Shown: one piece after another, positions 42,758-53,120 of the stretch | How the letters are laid out: the number at the start of each line of letters is the position of its first letter | How positions within the stretch are numbered: position 1 is the stretch's first letter | Source: an uncultured Granulosicoccaceae bacterium | GTDB taxonomy: Bacteria; Pseudomonadota; Gammaproteobacteria; Granulosicoccales; Granulosicoccaceae | Length of the DNA stretch: 54,646 bases | Reading direction: 5' to 3' | Assembly (NCBI GenBank): GCA_937920585.1 | Contig: CAKZSB010000111.1 | Coordinates: forward strand, 1-54,646 | Position numbers and translations under genes: made by a program | The notes under the pieces: generated by a model | Seen by the model: only the letters and a program-made list of their open reading frames with translations | Database searches by the model: none | What the model was told of the DNA's origin: nothing

Positions 42758-43441
42758 TTAAACCTCACCGCGTTCCGCCAGCGAGGTTTGATAGCCATCT
42801 CCGACGATAATATGATCGAGCACGCGGACGTCGATCACTGAAAGTAGCTTGGTCAGCTTTTTTGTGATGTCGATATCTGCCTGGCTGGGTTCAGCGACGC
42901 CGCTAGGGTGATTGTGCGCCAGCACAACAGCAGCAGCGTTGGTGCGCATTGCAGCCTTTACGACTTCTCGAGGATGCACGGTTGCACTGTCTATAGTGCC
43001 GGTGAAAAGTTCCTCATAGACGATAACCCGATGGCGATTGTCGAGAAAAAGGCAGGCGAATATCTCGTTTTGCCTTTGCCGCATATTGAGTGCGATGTAG
43101 TTTTTAACGGCATCGGGCGATTCCATGAACTCCCGTTCAGTGGAGCGCTGGAACTGATAGCGTTTGGCCATTTCCAGGATGGCACTGAGCTGGCTGAAAG
43201 TGGCACTGCCAAGGCCCTTGGTGGCGCAGAATGCCGTTTCATCAGCCGATAACAGGTTCACCAGACCATTGTGCTCATTGAGAATATCGCGAGAGATCTC
43301 GATGGCACTTTTGCCAGGGATTCCGGTCCGGATGAATATCGCTAACAGCTCAGCATCTGTGAGGGAGTTGGCGCCGTACTTCAGTAACTTCTCGCGTGGG
43401 CGCTCGTCACGCGGTAAATCTGTTATTGCCATGCGGGTCAT
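42758..43441 (-). CDS. radC: RadC/JAB-domain protein
   Basis: A 227-residue RadC family protein. The N-terminal UPF0758 part (RPREKLLKYGANSLTDAELL) is a helix-hairpin-helix-like region; the C-terminal JAB/MPN+ domain has the metalloprotease motif HNHPSGVAEPSQAD (His176, His178, Asp189). Despite its name a repair role is not established. The ATG at 43441 is used; the ATG at 43432 (MAITDLP) matches the common family start equally well. It is divergent from coaBC, as in Pseudomonas. Confidence 0.94.
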   Translation of the reverse strand: MTRMAITDLPRDERPREKLLKYGANSLTDAELLAIFIRTGIPGKSAIEISRDILNEHNGLVNLLSADETAFCATKGLGSATFSQLSAILEMAKRYQFQRSTEREFMESPDAVKNYIALNMRQRQNEIFACLFLDNRHRVIVYEELFTGTIDSATVHPREVVKAAMRTNAAAVVLAHNHPSGVAEPSQADIDITKKLTKLLSVIDVRVLDHIIVGDGYQTSLAERGEV

Positions 43442-43566
43442 TCTGGTTGAACCTATTGTTAACGAGCGTGCCAGCAGTCACAAAACCCGATATCTGCTTC
43501 ATCAGCCCTGACCGTGCGCCAGGGTGAACCGTTTTCAGCTAACCGTACGGGGGAGTCCGTCTAACC

Positions 43567-44778
43567 ATGAAGCTTGTGAACAAAAAAATTGTGTTGGGCG
43601 TCTGTGGGGGGGTTGCGGCTTATAAAGCGCCCGATATTGTCCGCCGTCTGCAGGACAAAGGCGCTCAGGTACGGGTGGTGATGACGCGCAGTGCGTGCGA
43701 ATTTGTCCGTCCGCTAACCTTTCAGGCGGTTTCGGGGCAGGAAGTGCTGGTCGAATTGCTCGATGAGCGTGCTGAGGCTGCAATGGGCCATATCGAGCTG
43801 GCACGCTGGGCTGACCTTCTACTAATCGCTCCGGCGACAGCGAATTCGATGGCAAAAATTGCAGCCGGTATTGCCGATGATCTGCTCACAACGCTTGCTC
43901 TGGCAACGCGGGCGCCGGTGCTGATCGCGCCGTCGATGAATAATGCAATGTGGGAGAATGCAGCAACGCAGTCTGTCGTTGCCACGCTGACTGGTCGATC
44001 AATTCGATTGCTGGGTCCGGCATCTGGCGCACAGGCTTGTGGCGAGTTTGGTCCGGGCAGATTGTTAGAGCCGACACAGATCGCCGACGAGTGTGAGCAG
44101 TTTTTACCTGTCGAGAAGCTTTTCAGTAAACCGGTAAGAATAGTTATTACAGCGGGTCCGACGCGCGAGGCTATCGACCCGGTTCGATTCATCAGCAATC
44201 ACAGCAGCGGGAAAATGGGTTTCGCGCTGGCGTCGGCGGCGTTGCGATTAGGCGCACAAGTCACATTGGTTGCCGGACCAGTGCGGATTGAACCACCGGC
44301 TGGCACCACGTATTTGAGTGTGGTCAGTGCACGTGAGATGCATGAAGCCGTGATGCGATGCGTTGATCAGGCTGACATATTCATCGCAGTGGCTGCGGTA
44401 GCAGATTATCGCGTGGCCGATTTGAGCGATCGAAAAATAAAAAAGAGTGATGAGCAAATGGCGTTGCAGCTGGAACGTAACCCGGACATTCTGGCCGATG
44501 TTGCCGGCCGCCGTGCAAAACCGTTCTGCGTTGGTTTTGCGGCGGAGACGCATCAGGTTGAGGAGTACGCGCGCGGCAAACTGAAACGAAAAAACCTCGA
44601 TATGATCGTGGCCAACAAAGTCGGCGTTGACGATGGCGGATTTAATAGCGATAACAACGCAGTCGAGGTGTTCTGGCACAACGACAGCAGGGTTTACGGC
44701 ACTCAGAGTAAACAGCAACTGGCAATTGAATTGATGGAACTGATAGCCGAGCGGTTCGAATCCGGAACAGTCTCTTGA
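43567..44778 (+). CDS. coaBC: Bifunctional phosphopantothenoylcysteine decarboxylase/synthetase CoaBC
   Basis: A 403-residue fusion for two steps of coenzyme A synthesis. The N-terminal CoaC flavoprotein has the catalytic His in [21 protein letters not shown] and the cysteine loop ACGEFGPGR. The C-terminal CoaB has [20 protein letters not shown] and a KMGFALA segment for CTP-dependent ligation, and a [10 protein letters not shown] region. GGGGGAG lies upstream of the ATG. The stop overlaps the dut start (TTGA), so the two are coupled. Confidence 0.96.
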   Translation: MKLVNKKIVLGVCGGVAAYKAPDIVRRLQDKGAQVRVVMTRSACEFVRPLTFQAVSGQEVLVELLDERAEAAMGHIELARWADLLLIAPATANSMAKIAAGIADDLLTTLALATRAPVLIAPSMNNAMWENAATQSVVATLTGRSIRLLGPASGAQACGEFGPGRLLEPTQIADECEQFLPVEKLFSKPVRIVITAGPTREAIDPVRFISNHSSGKMGFALASAALRLGAQVTLVAGPVRIEPPAGTTYLSVVSAREMHEAVMRCVDQADIFIAVAAVADYRVADLSDRKIKKSDEQMALQLERNPDILADVAGRRAKPFCVGFAAETHQVEEYARGKLKRKNLDMIVANKVGVDDGGFNSDNNAVEVFWHNDSRVYGTQSKQQLAIELMELIAERFESGTVS

Positions 44779-45233
44779 AACGCCGTATTCAACTTAAGGT
44801 ACTGGATAAGCGACTGGGTGATTCCATCGCGCTGCCTGCCTACGCCACGGCGGGTTCAGGGGGGCTCGATCTGCGTGCTTGTGTGGATGAGCCGCTGCAG
44901 CTTGAGCCAGGCGCCGTCGAGCTGATACCGACCGGTTTGGCCCTCTACATCGCAGATCCTGAACTCGCCGCTATTATACTGCCGCGCTCCGGCCTGGGTC
45001 ACAAACACGGGATTGTGTTGGGCAATCTGGTGGGGCTGATTGATTCCGACTACCAGGGTCAGCTGTTTGTCTCGTGCTGGAATCGATCCGGGCAGGCTTT
45101 TTCGATTGCGCCCGGTGACCGTATCGCGCAGCTCGTCGTCGTGCCGGTTGTGCAGGCACAGTTCGATGTCGTTGAAGATTTCGACGAATCAATGCGGGCG
45201 AGTGGGGGATTTGGCTCAACCGGGCTGGACTGA
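44775..45233 (+). CDS. dut: dUTP diphosphatase
   Basis: A 152-residue trimeric dUTPase that keeps uracil out of DNA and supplies dUMP. The five family motifs are present: [42 protein letters not shown] and the C-terminal arm GGFGSTG. The TTG start at 44775 overlaps the coaBC stop by four bases; no ATG or GTG fits the N-terminus. Confidence 0.97.
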   Translation: MKRRIQLKVLDKRLGDSIALPAYATAGSGGLDLRACVDEPLQLEPGAVELIPTGLALYIADPELAAIILPRSGLGHKHGIVLGNLVGLIDSDYQGQLFVSCWNRSGQAFSIAPGDRIAQLVVVPVVQAQFDVVEDFDESMRASGGFGSTGLD

Positions 45234-45392
45234 CACGGCTTGCAATGTGGTGAATTTGCGCGAGACAGTTATGCTTCTGTGACATAGGAAGTAAAATATA
45301 GCACTGGCGAACTTTGTGCTAGACAACAAACTCGGCCGTAGATGGCCAATCGGTCCCAACGTCACGAAACAACTTTTACCGGGTACAAGCGA

Positions 45393-46766
45393 ATGACTGT
45401 AGATGCTTCCATTTTCCGTGCTTACGACATCCGTGGGGTCGTCAGTACTGCCCTGACGCCGGCGGTCGTTGAGCAAATTGGCCGATCCTTTGGTAGCGAA
45501 AGTCTCGCTCGAGGCCAGAAGCGGGTGGTTATCGCGCGTGATGGCCGGTTGTCCGGGCCAGACCTCGTGGCCGCATTGGGCAAGGGTATTCGCAGCAGCG
45601 GTTGTGACGTTATCAACATCGGCATGGTGCCGACGCCGGTGCTTTACTTTGCCACATACCACCTTGAGACCGGCACAGGCATTATGGTTACCGGTAGCCA
45701 CAATCCGCCTGAATACAATGGCCTCAAGATGATGATTGGAGGCGACACGCTGTTTGGCGACGGAATTCAACTGCTATACCAGCGCATTGTGGACGCAGAT
45801 CTCGCGACCGGAGAGGGTGCGTATGAAGAAAAGGACATCATGGATGACTACGTCGCACGGGTCGTCGGAGATATCAAGGTGTCTCGCAAGATGCGCATCG
45901 TCACCGACTGTGGCAACGGTGTGGCCGGGGTTATTGCGGCAGAGCTGTTCAGGAAGCTCGGTTGTGAAGTTCACGAGCTGTTTTCCGAGGTTGACGGAAA
46001 CTTTCCCAACCACCATCCGGATCCCGCCAAAGTCGAGAACCTTCAGGATGCCGCCAATCTGGTAGAAAAAGAGGGGCTGGATCTTGGGCTTGCTTTCGAC
46101 GGTGATGGCGATCGCGTCGGGGTTATCGATGATCGCGGTCAAATCATCTGGCCTGACCGACAAATGATTCTTTATTCGCGCGATATTCTGGATCGCAATC
46201 CGGGCGCGCGAATTATTTATGATGTTAAATGTTCAAGGCTGTTGCCCGCCGCGATTGAGGAAGCCGGCGGTGTGGCAGAGATGTACAAAACGGGTCATTC
46301 GTTTGTGAAAACCCGAATAAAAGAAACCGGTGCCGCACTGGGTGGCGAGATGAGTGGCCACATCTTCTTTAAAGAGCGGTGGTACGGTTTTGACGATGCA
46401 CTCTACTCGGCGGCCCGATTGCTGGAGATATTATCGCGCGACAGCCGCAAGGTAAGCGAAATCTTCGGCGAGATACCTGATAGCGTTAATACGCCAGAGT
46501 TGGGTGTAAAGTTTGAAGAGGGTGAGCACCACGTGTTCATGCAATCTTTTATTGACACAGCAGATTTCGGGTCTGCCAAAATTACGACTATTGACGGAAT
46601 ACGAGCAGATTTCGAGCAGGGCTGGGGCCTGGTTAGAGCATCAAATACAACCCCGTCTCTTGTAATCCGCTTTGAAGCTGACACACAATCTGCGCTGGAG
46701 GAGATTCAGGGCAAATTCCGCAGCGCTATGCTCAGTGTCAAGCCCGACCTGGACCTCCCTTTCTAA
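45393..46766 (+). CDS. algC: Phosphomannomutase/phosphoglucomutase AlgC
   Basis: A 457-residue alpha-D-phosphohexomutase interconverting the 1- and 6-phosphates of mannose and glucose, feeding LPS and exopolysaccharide synthesis. The N-terminal FRAYDIRGVV, the phosphoserine loop TGSHNPPEYNG, the metal loop AFDGDGDRVG, the sugar-binding GGEMSGH and the C-terminal RASNTTPSLVIRFE are all present. The ATG at 45393 gives the usual N-terminus (MTVDASIFRAYDIRG). Its position between dut and argB is the Pseudomonas order. It probably supplies sugar precursors for the glycosyltransferases at 20887-25255 (inference). Confidence 0.95.
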   Translation: MTVDASIFRAYDIRGVVSTALTPAVVEQIGRSFGSESLARGQKRVVIARDGRLSGPDLVAALGKGIRSSGCDVINIGMVPTPVLYFATYHLETGTGIMVTGSHNPPEYNGLKMMIGGDTLFGDGIQLLYQRIVDADLATGEGAYEEKDIMDDYVARVVGDIKVSRKMRIVTDCGNGVAGVIAAELFRKLGCEVHELFSEVDGNFPNHHPDPAKVENLQDAANLVEKEGLDLGLAFDGDGDRVGVIDDRGQIIWPDRQMILYSRDILDRNPGARIIYDVKCSRLLPAAIEEAGGVAEMYKTGHSFVKTRIKETGAALGGEMSGHIFFKERWYGFDDALYSAARLLEILSRDSRKVSEIFGEIPDSVNTPELGVKFEEGEHHVFMQSFIDTADFGSAKITTIDGIRADFEQGWGLVRASNTTPSLVIRFEADTQSALEEIQGKFRSAMLSVKPDLDLPF

Positions 46767-47708
<942 letters not shown>

Positions 47709-47722
47709 CGGCTGCTTGTCTA

Positions 47723-48382
47723 TCAGTTCTCGTAGCTGGCGGAGGTGGTTGCAAGTTCGCGATAGCGATCCAGATCTGCGCCAAACTTTTGCGAGACCTT
47801 GCGCCGCTCGTTGAGCTTCGATCGGATCAACGCGTTGGTGCTGTTAATGCCGCGGGTGATGGCGACTCGGTCCGAGTCGAGCGTGGCACTGGGCGCGAGG
47901 CCCTTTTGAACGCGTGAGTCGATTTTCGACTCGACTGAGGCCAGGCGTGTGTTGAGGATCACCAGCTGGTCGTGCATGCGGGTAATTATGCCGTCGATCA
48001 GGCCCAGGCGTTTGTCCCGGGTTCGAATCAGATCGGCTTCGGTCGGAAACGCATCGGTGAGCGCTTTGTCGCGTTGTTTGATTTTGGCAAGCTGGGCTTG
48101 CTCGGCATCCAGCTGTTTTTGCTCCTGGCGTCCCGGAATGCGTTTTACGGTTACGCCCTGTGAGTTGAGAACCTGCGTGGAATCATCGTGGTTCGAGGGC
48201 GGTGGTACATCCTGGTAGGACACGTTGCCATGCTCATCCACCCATTTGTACAGGCGCGCATCAGCCGGTGTTGAGAGCAGGGCTAACACAGCGAGCGACG
48301 CAACAGGCGCTGTCACAAGCAGGCCAAGGTTTCTTCGTGATAGCCCGAGATATGTCTGGGCATCGCTGAGAATTTTGGACAT
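47723..48382 (-). CDS. DUF4124 domain protein, exported
   Basis: A 219-residue protein. A long basic N-terminus and one hydrophobic segment (LLVTAPVASLAVLALLS, cleavage likely after ADA) form a signal peptide or anchor. The DUF4124 motif RLYKWVDEHGNVSYQDVPPP follows. The remaining 140 residues are charged and helical (AEQAQLAKIKQRDKAL and later), likely coiled coil. DUF4124 proteins are common envelope proteins of unknown function. The ATG at 48382 is preferred over the ATG at 48433 because it lies closer to the signal segment. Convergent with argB. Confidence 0.85.
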   Translation of the reverse strand: MSKILSDAQTYLGLSRRNLGLLVTAPVASLAVLALLSTPADARLYKWVDEHGNVSYQDVPPPSNHDDSTQVLNSQGVTVKRIPGRQEQKQLDAEQAQLAKIKQRDKALTDAFPTEADLIRTRDKRLGLIDGIITRMHDQLVILNTRLASVESKIDSRVQKGLAPSATLDSDRVAITRGINSTNALIRSKLNERRKVSQKFGADLDRYRELATTSASYEN

Positions 48383-48505
48383 CTGGATATTATTCACGCT
48401 AGTCGGCCTGGTGTTTCGGCAATGTTGTGTCACAGGAGAGTTCCTGCATACAGCGGGACTGCAACATATATAGCGGGTGATTCATCGCTTTATTGAGAGA
48501 GCGTG

Positions 48506-48536
48506 TTGAAACTGGAGATTATTTTTGTTTTGTAAT
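48506..48536 (+). promoter_or_regulatory. Candidate promoter for the ExoIII-family gene
   Basis: TTGAAA (48506-48511) and TGTAAT (48531-48536) are separated by 19 bases in an AT-rich stretch, 66 bases before the start codon. The spacer is two bases longer than ideal. Seen by eye only. Confidence 0.3.
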
Positions 48537-48601
48537 TAAAACTCGCCACCCGATTTGAGGACTGTGAAGCAATCGTGCCGCAGCTGTGCGACCATCCGCA
48601 G

Positions 48602-49381
48602 ATGAGGGTGATCACACTAAACTGCAACGGAATCAGATCAGCTGCCAGGAAAGGCTTTTTTGACTGGATGATTGAACAGCGCGCCGACGTCATCTGTCTG
48701 CAGGAAACGAAAGCGCAAACCGATCAATTGGGCGATGAGCTTTTCCATCCGGCAGGCTACCACCGCTTCACCCACGATGCCGAACGTCGTGGCTATAGCG
48801 GTACCGCGCTTTACTGCCGGCACAAGCCCAAACGTGTCGTCAGCGGCATGGGTGACGAGCTTATAGACCGGGAGGGCAGGTATCTCGAAGCGGTCTACGA
48901 CAATATTTCGGTGGTCTCACTCTATATGCCATCGGGATCATCAGGCGATGAGCGCCAGGCCTTCAAAATCAGAATGATGGATCTGATGATGCCGCTGCTG
49001 AAGCGGCTCAGGAAGCGTGGGCGACAGTACCTTTTGTGTGGTGACTGGAATATTGCTCACACTGAGGCAGACATTCGCAACTGGCGGGGCAATCGCAAGA
49101 ATTCGGGCTTTCTACCCGAGGAGCGTGAATGGCTTAGCGAGCTCTTCACCAAAGTGGGCTATGTCGATACGTTCAGGGCACTCGAGCAACAAGAGCACGA
49201 ATATACCTGGTGGTCGAACCGGGGGCAGGCGTGGGCAAACAATACTGGCTGGCGCATTGACTATCAGATCGCCACGGCGGCACTGGGTAAAACGGTCAGG
49301 GCGACGAGCATCTATCGGGATCAGCGGTTTTCCGATCATGCGCCGTTTTGCGTAGATTATGATTTTTCAATCGATGTCTGA
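48602..49381 (+). CDS. Exodeoxyribonuclease III/AP endonuclease family (ExoA, Crc-like position)
   Basis: A 259-residue EEP-superfamily protein. The catalytic set is complete: Asn9 (NCNGI), Glu35 (CLQETKA), Tyr108, Asp148 and Asn150 (CGDWNIAH), Asp220 (RIDYQ) and His246 (SDHAP). The length and place downstream of argB match Crc of Pseudomonas, but Crc has lost several of these residues, so an active AP endonuclease is more likely here. The start ATG 48602 gives the standard MRVITLNCNG N-terminus; a GTG at 48575 would add nine residues. Confidence 0.92.
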   Translation: MRVITLNCNGIRSAARKGFFDWMIEQRADVICLQETKAQTDQLGDELFHPAGYHRFTHDAERRGYSGTALYCRHKPKRVVSGMGDELIDREGRYLEAVYDNISVVSLYMPSGSSGDERQAFKIRMMDLMMPLLKRLRKRGRQYLLCGDWNIAHTEADIRNWRGNRKNSGFLPEEREWLSELFTKVGYVDTFRALEQQEHEYTWWSNRGQAWANNTGWRIDYQIATAALGKTVRATSIYRDQRFSDHAPFCVDYDFSIDV

Positions 49382-49441
49382 ACTCTGCACGACCGGGGCG
49401 CGAGGGTCCTGTAAAGCCGAGTGCTTTTTTTATCTCCACTG

Positions 49442-50935
49442 ATGACGATTGCGTTTCAGTTTTTGTCTAGTGTTTTTGATCGTCGCGTACTGATTATGTG
49501 TCTGCTCGGCTTTTCTGCCGGGTTACCGATACTGCTGATCTTTTCGACCCTGTCGTTGTGGTTGAGCGAGGCTGGTGCCAGTCGCTCTGCAGTAACCTTT
49601 TTCAGTTGGGCTGCATTGGGGTATTCTTTTAAATTCGTTTGGGCGCCACTGGTTGATAAATTGCCGTTGCCAGTACTGAGCGCGCTGCTCGGTCGACGCC
49701 GTAGCTGGATGTTACTGGCTCAACTTGCCGTCGCACTTGCGATAGTGATGATGGCAATGACGAATCCTGTCGACAACATACCAGCAATGGCCATTGCCGC
49801 TGTATTGCTAGGGTTTTCCTCTGCTACTCAGGACATCGTAATCGATGCGTATAGAATCGAAATTGCCGAGGCGAAGCTGCAGGCATTGCTATCCTCCGCC
49901 TATGTGGCAGGTTATCGAATCGGCATGATCGCAGCGGGTGCCGGCAGTTTGTATTTGGCCGATTACCTGGGCAGTACTGCCACAGATTACTCCTACACCG
50001 CGTGGCGAGATACTTACCTTGTAATGGCGGCACTGATGAGTGTAGGGATGGTCACAACGCTTGCGATGGCCGAACCGATTAGCGGCGATGGCCTGGCCTA
50101 TCCGCATGAGTCGCTGGATTATGTTCGTCTGGCGCTGCTGTTTCTCCTTTCCATAGCTGCCTTTGTTGCAGCATTTCGGATTTGGCCGGCGATTGTGCCC
50201 AGTCCGGATAGCGCTCGTCATGTTGTCAGTTTTGGCTATGAGTCTGCCAGGCTGATCAATGCTATCGCCATCGCCTGCGTGGTCGCGGTGATTCTGGCTC
50301 GCCTGGGGCTTACCAAACGAGCCTTGTTGGTCGAGAGCTTCGTCGATCCGATTCGCGATTTTTTTCGTCGCTATGGTAAGTATGCCTTGTTGATTTTATT
50401 GCTCGTTGGCTCTTACCGGATGTCGGATATAGTGATGGGCGTGATTGCGAATCTGTTTTATCAGGACATGGGTTTTAGTAAAACCCAGATCGCAAGTGTC
50501 ACCAAAGTTTTTGGATTGTTAATGACAATCGTCGGTAGCTTTGTCGGTGGATTTCTCGCATTGGCGTTTGGGGTTGGCCGGGTTTTGATACTGGGTGCCG
50601 TGCTATCGGCACTGACCAATTTACTGTTTATGCTTGTGGCGCGATCGGAGCCTGACATGTTCATGCTCACCAGTGTTATCGCGGCCGACAATTTCAGTGC
50701 CGGAATAGCGGTGGCGGCATTTATTGCGTGGTTGTCGAGCCTTACAAGTATTTCGTTTACCGCAGTTCAATATGCGATATTCAGTTCGCTGATGACCCTT
50801 ATGCCGAAACTGCTCGGCGGGTACTCGGGGACGATCGTTGATGCCGTCGGATATCAGCAGTTTTTTCTCTACACGGCACTGCTTGGCTTGCCAGTGGTCA
50901 TACTGGTTTTTTGCGTACAGAGGCTGGTTAAGTAG
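49442..50935 (+). CDS. ampG: AmpG-like muropeptide MFS permease
   Basis: A 497-residue inner-membrane transporter of the major facilitator superfamily with about 14 hydrophobic segments. The start LIMCLLGFSAGLPILLIFSTLSLWL, the FKFVWAPLVDKLPLP loop and SATQDIVIDAYRIE (the AmpG signature) identify the family, which imports anhydromuropeptides for cell-wall recycling. The start is unclear: ATG 49442 is used; a GTG at 49421 within a T-rich stretch would add seven residues. Convergent with the next gene. Confidence 0.88.
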   Translation: MTIAFQFLSSVFDRRVLIMCLLGFSAGLPILLIFSTLSLWLSEAGASRSAVTFFSWAALGYSFKFVWAPLVDKLPLPVLSALLGRRRSWMLLAQLAVALAIVMMAMTNPVDNIPAMAIAAVLLGFSSATQDIVIDAYRIEIAEAKLQALLSSAYVAGYRIGMIAAGAGSLYLADYLGSTATDYSYTAWRDTYLVMAALMSVGMVTTLAMAEPISGDGLAYPHESLDYVRLALLFLLSIAAFVAAFRIWPAIVPSPDSARHVVSFGYESARLINAIAIACVVAVILARLGLTKRALLVESFVDPIRDFFRRYGKYALLILLLVGSYRMSDIVMGVIANLFYQDMGFSKTQIASVTKVFGLLMTIVGSFVGGFLALAFGVGRVLILGAVLSALTNLLFMLVARSEPDMFMLTSVIAADNFSAGIAVAAFIAWLSSLTSISFTAVQYAIFSSLMTLMPKLLGGYSGTIVDAVGYQQFFLYTALLGLPVVILVFCVQRLVK

Positions 50936-50953
50936 CTGGTGAATGGGAATCTG

Positions 50954-51640
50954 TCAGTAATCGTAGAGGTTGTTGACGAGTGTGAGTTTGGGTTTTGTCT
51001 CTGGTTGCGCAGTGGTTTGCGCGGCCGAAACCGGATCGACGAACATATCCAGTTGATCCCGATTTGAAACCCCTTTGGCTGGCCACCAGGCTTTTGCAGA
51101 TAGTGCCTGGTTCATCGCGAACGCCAGGCGGTCCATTGATTTTTCGCGATTGCGATTGTCCCTTAGCCATTCTCGCATCAATGGTTCTGTACTGATTTTG
51201 CCGCTGGTGCCATTGGTCATTTCCCACTCTACGTTGTAGCGCGGGCGCATGTCGCGCCAAACCAGCAATCCCACCAGTAAACTCAAAAACAAAGGTATAT
51301 ACACCATCAACATGCTTGAATGGCTACCACTGGTGATGTCTACAATAATGGTGAGCAACAACACGATTACGGCACCCAGTATTACGCCCTTGCATAGGCG
51401 ACGATTTAAAATGGTGGGTCGGTAGTAATGCTTGTTGACGCTCAACATGTGTTCAAACATGTAGGTTTTGAGTGTGCGATCGAATGCATCTATGTAGGCT
51501 AGTCTGGTATCAGTTACCAGTATGGTTCCGGTTCGTAGTAATTCTTTTTCGCCCGGATATGCAGCGATCGCTTCGGGTCCGTTCCGAAGCCAGCCTTTGA
51601 ACGCAGGGATTTTAAAATTGGGTAACTGGAACTTACGCAT
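50954..51640 (-). CDS. PH-like domain membrane protein of unknown function
   Basis: A 228-residue protein. Residues about 30-75 (ELLRTGTILVTDTRLAYID then TYMFEHMLSVNKHYYRP) look like a small bacterial PH-type beta domain. Two transmembrane helices follow (about 84-104 and 111-129), then a cytoplasmic tail with LREWL-like basic helices and a proline/lysine-rich end. I do not recognise a named family. It begins two bases after the PmtA-like methyltransferase on the same strand, so the two are almost certainly coexpressed. Confidence 0.75.
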   Translation of the reverse strand: MRKFQLPNFKIPAFKGWLRNGPEAIAAYPGEKELLRTGTILVTDTRLAYIDAFDRTLKTYMFEHMLSVNKHYYRPTILNRRLCKGVILGAVIVLLLTIIVDITSGSHSSMLMVYIPLFLSLLVGLLVWRDMRPRYNVEWEMTNGTSGKISTEPLMREWLRDNRNREKSMDRLAFAMNQALSAKAWWPAKGVSNRDQLDMFVDPVSAAQTTAQPETKPKLTLVNNLYDY

Positions 51641-51642
51641 GA

Positions 51643-52281
51643 TTATTTGATGCAGCGGTACACAAGTGTCGGTGGCAAATTGAACCAGATCGGGCCGTGA
51701 CGTTCGACTCGGGAAAATCGTTTTGGCAGCGTCTGCGTGAAATGTCTGCCACGGCTGCGCAGTTGGCTGCCGAGATAGACGATTGAAATGAACGTGCCGC
51801 CTGGTGCGAGGTTATCCATCACCGTGTCGAGCAATCTGCGTTGTTCAGTTTCATTGAAAATGGTCCACGGAAGGCTTGAGACAATATATTCCGCATCGCT
51901 GCAATTGTTGGTATGCAGGTAATGCTGAATGCTCATCGCGCTGTCGGTATACACTCTGGCCTGCGGGCATCGATTGCGTGTGGCTTCGGCAAATATCGGG
52001 TTTATTTCGAGCGCGAAAAACGTGGTGTCCGGTTGCATACACTGCATAAGCTGCTCGGTAAATACGCCAGTGCCTGGCCCGAGTTCGACGATCGTCGATG
52101 CCGAGGTGAAATCGACCAGGCGGGTTACTTCGTCGGCGACGGCACGCGAAGAGGGGGCGATGGCGCCTGTGGTTTGCGGCCGTTGCACAACCTGTTTTAT
52201 AAAACCGGACGGGGTTGATCGCTTGTTCAGCGGCAAAGGCGTGGAAAGCCGGTGTGGCTGATTTGCAACTGGTGGCGACAT
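51643..52281 (-). CDS. PmtA-like phospholipid N-methyltransferase family protein
   Basis: A 212-residue class I SAM methyltransferase. The N-terminal helix FIKQVVQRPQTTGAIAPSSR and the SAM motif IVELGPGTGVFTEQL resemble PmtA and the related rRNA dimethylase-like group; the motif IV region is VSSLPWTIF. PmtA methylates phosphatidylethanolamine to phosphatidylcholine. The longer than usual Ser/Pro-rich N-terminus is odd. Substrate unproven. The membrane-protein partner follows two bases after the stop, which favours a lipid rather than RNA substrate. Confidence 0.8.
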   Translation of the reverse strand: MSPPVANQPHRLSTPLPLNKRSTPSGFIKQVVQRPQTTGAIAPSSRAVADEVTRLVDFTSASTIVELGPGTGVFTEQLMQCMQPDTTFFALEINPIFAEATRNRCPQARVYTDSAMSIQHYLHTNNCSDAEYIVSSLPWTIFNETEQRRLLDTVMDNLAPGGTFISIVYLGSQLRSRGRHFTQTLPKRFSRVERHGPIWFNLPPTLVYRCIK

Positions 52282-52365
52282 TAAATAACAGGCCTTTTTG
52301 ATATTCGAGGCAGAAGAGAAGAGGCTAAACGCGCTCTTCGATAGTTGCCCGTTTTTTGTTAGTTA

Positions 52366-52857
52366 TTATTGTTTGGGTGGTGTGGCATTCTCATCGAGAT
52401 CGAGTATTCCATCGACATCGAAGGGTACAGTTCGGTTCCAGTCTGCGATTTGTATTGCCCCGGATACCTGATAGCGGATGGACATGTCTGTCGCTCGTAA
52501 TAATCCTTTCAATGACTCTGCGATCTGGTGAATGCCTGCGGTAACATCAATAGCAATGTCACCCGCTTGTCCGGGCGGAATAACTACTGCTTGATAGCTC
52601 TTGCCACTGGCAACGACAGAATCGTTGAATTTGGCAACAAACCTAACCGTCTCCAGGGGTAATTCGAATGGATTTGGATTGTCTATTTGCAATCTGAATC
52701 GCAATTGCTGACTGGACAGGTTCAAATTTAACGGGGTCACATCAATCAACGACACAGATGGCTTGATCAGCTTTGGGCCGAATGTCGCACAGGCCGTGAG
52801 GCAGGCGATCATTGTGCCAATCAACGCTATCTTCGCCAATCTGTTACCGGATGCCAT
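52366..52857 (-). CDS. LEA type 2 family lipoprotein
   Basis: A 163-residue lipoprotein. The signal peptide ends in the lipobox LTAC, followed by a LEA_2/WHy (water stress and hypersensitive response) domain with ISLIDVTPLNLNLSSQQL-like start and the characteristic IDNPNPFELPLETV motif. Bacterial members are periplasm-facing and linked to desiccation or envelope stress in some species. The ATG at 52857 has GGAGG six bases upstream and is preferred over the ATG at 52881. Confidence 0.87.
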   Translation of the reverse strand: MASGNRLAKIALIGTMIACLTACATFGPKLIKPSVSLIDVTPLNLNLSSQQLRFRLQIDNPNPFELPLETVRFVAKFNDSVVASGKSYQAVVIPPGQAGDIAIDVTAGIHQIAESLKGLLRATDMSIRYQVSGAIQIADWNRTVPFDVDGILDLDENATPPKQ

Positions 52858-53064
52858 TGGTCCTCCTGGGAGGATTTGCAATTAAAGTCTGTCGTGGGTT
52901 CGTTGCTCGCCCAATATTATAACTTTGCTCATAGGGCAAGTGCACCAACAACAAGTGGCAGTGCTACCATGCAATGGCAGGAGGTTATCACGGTGTTGTG
53001 ATTTTTAGCCTGACCAACAGGATAGTTCCCGGCGGAACTGGCGGGCGTGTCGTTTGTGGCGCGT

Positions 53065-53092
53065 GGGCGAATCGATCGCCCGGGACGGGCGA
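53065..53092. other. Three-part GC-rich alternating hairpin
   Basis: GGGCGA (53065-53070), TCGCCCG (53076-53082) and CGGGCGA (53086-53092) can form either of two mutually exclusive hairpins that share the middle arm (loops of five and three bases). It lies 29 bases after the HDOD stop codon in a 263-base gap. No T tract. It may end the HDOD transcript; I see nothing else firm in this gap. Confidence 0.5.
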
Positions 53093-53120
53093 CCGACGGG
53101 GTGATGGGAGTGAGGTCGTT

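Noticed and set aside
48602-49381. Assignment as the regulator Crc
   Set aside because: Position and length fit, but all nuclease catalytic residues are present, unlike Pseudomonas Crc.
49386-49431. Terminator before the T run at the AmpG start
   Set aside because: Only a four-base GCAC/GTGC pairing is possible across a long loop, too weak to support a terminator.
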